64,000 nucleotides of DNA, from positions 1 through 64,000 of the forward strand of contig JABDLD010000032.1 of assembly GCA_013001885.1 (NCBI GenBank), in the 5' to 3' direction. This document shows, one piece after another, positions 62,596-64,000 of this stretch; the first letter of the stretch is position 1, and each line of letters starts with the position of its first letter. The notes beneath the pieces are model-generated. The model saw nothing but the letters and a program-made list of their open reading frames with translations. It had not been told where the DNA came from and ran no database searches. Both the position numbers and the translations under genes were made by a program. This DNA comes from Lysobacterales bacterium (GTDB lineage Bacteria > Pseudomonadota > Gammaproteobacteria > Xanthomonadales > SZUA-36).

Positions 62596-63555
62596 TCAAA
62601 GAGCCAAACGTTTTCGCGCTTCGTTATACTCGCGCTTCAGGCGGTCGACCAACGCCTCAACCGAACCGACCTCCTTGACCGCGCCAATGCCCTGGCCGCA
62701 ACCCCAGATGTCTTTCCAGGCCTTGGCTTCTGAGCCGCCCCCCGAACCGAAATCCATTTTTGACGGATCGCTTTCAGGCAGGTTGTCCGGATCCATTCCG
62801 GCATTGGTGATGGATGGCTTCAGGTAGTTGCCGTGGACCCCGGTAAAGAGATTCGTGTAAACGATGTCTTCTCCCGAGTAGTCGGCAATTGCCTGCTTGT
62901 ATTCATCGGTTGCGCGCGCCTCGTGTGTTCCGATGAAGGGTGAGCCGATATAAGCAAGGTCCGCGCCCATGGCTTGCGCAGCGAGAACGGCGCCGCCATT
63001 GGCGATGGAACCGGCGAGCAATAACGGGCCGTCAAACCACTCACGCGTTTCCTGCACCAGCGCAAAAGGAGAAAGCTTTCCCGCATGACCGCCGGCGCCT
63101 GCGGCCACAGCAATCAAGCCGGTCGCGCCCTTGTTGATGGCAGAATGCGCGTGTTTCTGGTTGGTGATGTCGTGCAGGGTGATACCCCCATAGGACCTGA
63201 TGGCCGCATTGACCTCCGGAACGGCGCCTAGGGAGGTGATCACGATTGGCACCTTGTGCTTCACGACGAGATTGATGTCCTCCTGCAGCCGGTCGTTGGA
63301 AGCATGAACGATCAGGTTGACCGCAAACGGAGCAACTTTCTTGTCAGGATTCTTTGCCTGGTGCTCAGCGAGTGTTTCACTAATTTGGGTGAGCCATTCA
63401 TCGAGCTGTTCGATAGGACGGGCATTGAGTGACGGGAATGAACCGACAATGCCCTGTTTGCATTGCGCGATCACGAGCGCCGGATGCGAAATAATGAAAA
63501 GGGGAGCCCCTACGACGGGAAGTGCGAGGGTATCTTTCAAAATGGGTGGCAGCAT
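62596..63555 (-). CDS. Nitronate monooxygenase-like FMN protein
   Basis: This 319-residue TIM-barrel flavoprotein matches the NAD(P)H-dependent flavin oxidoreductase/nitronate monooxygenase family. Key stretches are LALPVVGAPLFIISHPALVIAQ, IVGSFPSLNARP, VPIVITSLGAVPEVN, the GATGLIAVAAGAGGHAG loop with the active-site His, PLLLAGSIANGGAVLAAQAMGADLAYIGSPF and the FMN-phosphate region. The real substrate could be a nitronate, propionate-3-nitronate or an unrelated enone. It stands alone, bracketed by small repeats, and ends beside the hairpin at 62551. Confidence 0.88.
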   Translation of the reverse strand: MLPPILKDTLALPVVGAPLFIISHPALVIAQCKQGIVGSFPSLNARPIEQLDEWLTQISETLAEHQAKNPDKKVAPFAVNLIVHASNDRLQEDINLVVKHKVPIVITSLGAVPEVNAAIRSYGGITLHDITNQKHAHSAINKGATGLIAVAAGAGGHAGKLSPFALVQETREWFDGPLLLAGSIANGGAVLAAQAMGADLAYIGSPFIGTHEARATDEYKQAIADYSGEDIVYTNLFTGVHGNYLKPSITNAGMDPDNLPESDPSKMDFGSGGGSEAKAWKDIWGCGQGIGAVKEVGSVEALVDRLKREYNEARKRLAL

Positions 63556-63661
63556 TATCGGCTCCTGGCTTTGAAGTTATGGGGTCAGAGTAAAGGGACA
63601 GAGTAAAAAAGCATAGGGGCTCAGTTTCGGAACCGCCGCACCTGGTCGGGAAGTTACGGGA

Positions 63662-64000
63662 TCAATGCGCGGAGAAGCCGAACCACTGGGGAAACACAAC
63701 CAAAATGCCGAGAACGATGATCTGCAAAACAATAAAGGGCATGACGCCCGAATAGATGTCGGTGGTTCTGACATCGGGTGGAGCAACACCCTTCAGGTAA
63801 AAAAGACTGAAGCCGAAAGGCGGAGTCAAAAATGAAGTCTGCAGATTCATTGCGACCAGGATCGCGTACCAGATCGGGTTGATATCCAGGCTGGCGGCGA
63901 TCGGGGCCAGTATGGGCACCACGATATAGGAAATTTCGACGAAATCGATAAAGAAGCCCAGGGCTGTGATGACCAGCATGGAGAGGATCAGGAAACCCCA
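63662..64000 (-). CDS. TRAP transporter large permease (DctM), 3' part
   Basis: The frame is open to the end of the window, so the N-terminal part is missing. The 112 visible residues have three hydrophobic helices: LSMLVITALGFFIDFVEISYIVVPILAPIAASL, IWYAILVAMNLQTSFLTPPFGFSLFYLKG and the final IVLQIIVLGILVVFPQWFG. The NLQTSFLTPPFGFxLFYLKG stretch is the signature of the DctM/TRAP large subunit. With its DctQ and DctP partners it would import dicarboxylates or related acids. The partners are outside the window. Confidence 0.9.
   Translation of the reverse strand, partial: WGFLILSMLVITALGFFIDFVEISYIVVPILAPIAASLDINPIWYAILVAMNLQTSFLTPPFGFSLFYLKGVAPPDVRTTDIYSGVMPFIVLQIIVLGILVVFPQWFGFSAH

Overview
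The window is a contiguous, gene-dense stretch of a moderately GC-rich bacterial chromosome. The gene content points to a free-living, probably marine or aquatic, aerobic gammaproteobacterium. It has a UbiK accessory factor, TamA/TamB, a GlnK-type P-II protein, DUF3144, a Pseudomonas-type 531-residue isocitrate lyase, GTP-type PEP carboxykinase, a HME-RND metal pump and large membrane TPR proteins. GTP-PEPCK together with many TPR/FlgO-like proteins and secreted peptidases recalls the Xanthomonadales/Woeseiaceae/Wenzhouxiangellaceae side of the class. That placement is inference, not something read directly from the sequence. No tRNA, rRNA, CRISPR array, prophage or intact insertion sequence was seen.

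Layout. 1-6.1 kb holds housekeeping genes (3' end of recG, glnK-like P-II, ubiK, comM/yifB), a large membrane TPR protein and a short degenerate fragment that looks like an IS91-type transposase. 6.1-12.0 kb is an accessory block: an ECF sigma factor with an overlapping membrane anti-sigma-like gene, divergent from a 1066-residue TPR-CHAT (caspase-fold) lipoprotein, then a small secreted protein and a secreted astacin-like metalloprotease. 12-17.7 kb is sparse: a cytosolic-looking animal-type haem peroxidase, a membrane-anchored exported protein, an orphan LytTR response regulator and an MBL-fold hydrolase. 17.7-26.1 kb carries tamA-tamB, DUF3144, moaA-moaD-moaE and convergent moaC (molybdopterin). 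26.1-38.7 kb has a TonB-dependent receptor divergent from an arginine-deiminase-fold enzyme, a PLP enzyme/tag/HAD cluster, a fused transporter-spermidine-synthase-like protein, a PHP phosphoesterase and two overlapping genes for exported peptidase-like proteins.

38.8-44.4 kb: isocitrate lyase with a textbook terminator, divergent from a LysR regulator; polyphosphate glucokinase; DUF427; and an ArsR-type regulator divergent from a CPBP membrane protease, with a clear repeated GTGAATA operator between them. 44.4-53.2 kb: a second membrane TPR/FlgO-like protein, a MAPEG protein and a copper/silver efflux operon (Cys/His-rich small protein, then CusC-, CusB- and CusA-like). The CusB-like adaptor carries a fused CusF-like domain and a His-rich tail. 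53.2-58.7 kb: a three-gene set of TPR-sulfotransferase, a radical SAM/B12-type protein with two PqqD-like N-terminal modules, and a methyltransferase. This resembles an uncharacterised modification pathway. 58.7-64 kb: GTP-PEPCK, a TM2-domain membrane protein, a nitronate monooxygenase-like flavoprotein flanked by small GGGGYCAGAG repeats, and the 3' end of a TRAP large permease.

Two sections best fit the idea of an undescribed system: the sigma/anti-sigma/TPR-CHAT module (6.1-10.7 kb) and the sulfotransferase/radical SAM/methyltransferase set (53.4-58.7 kb). Both functional readings are inference from domain content and gene order.
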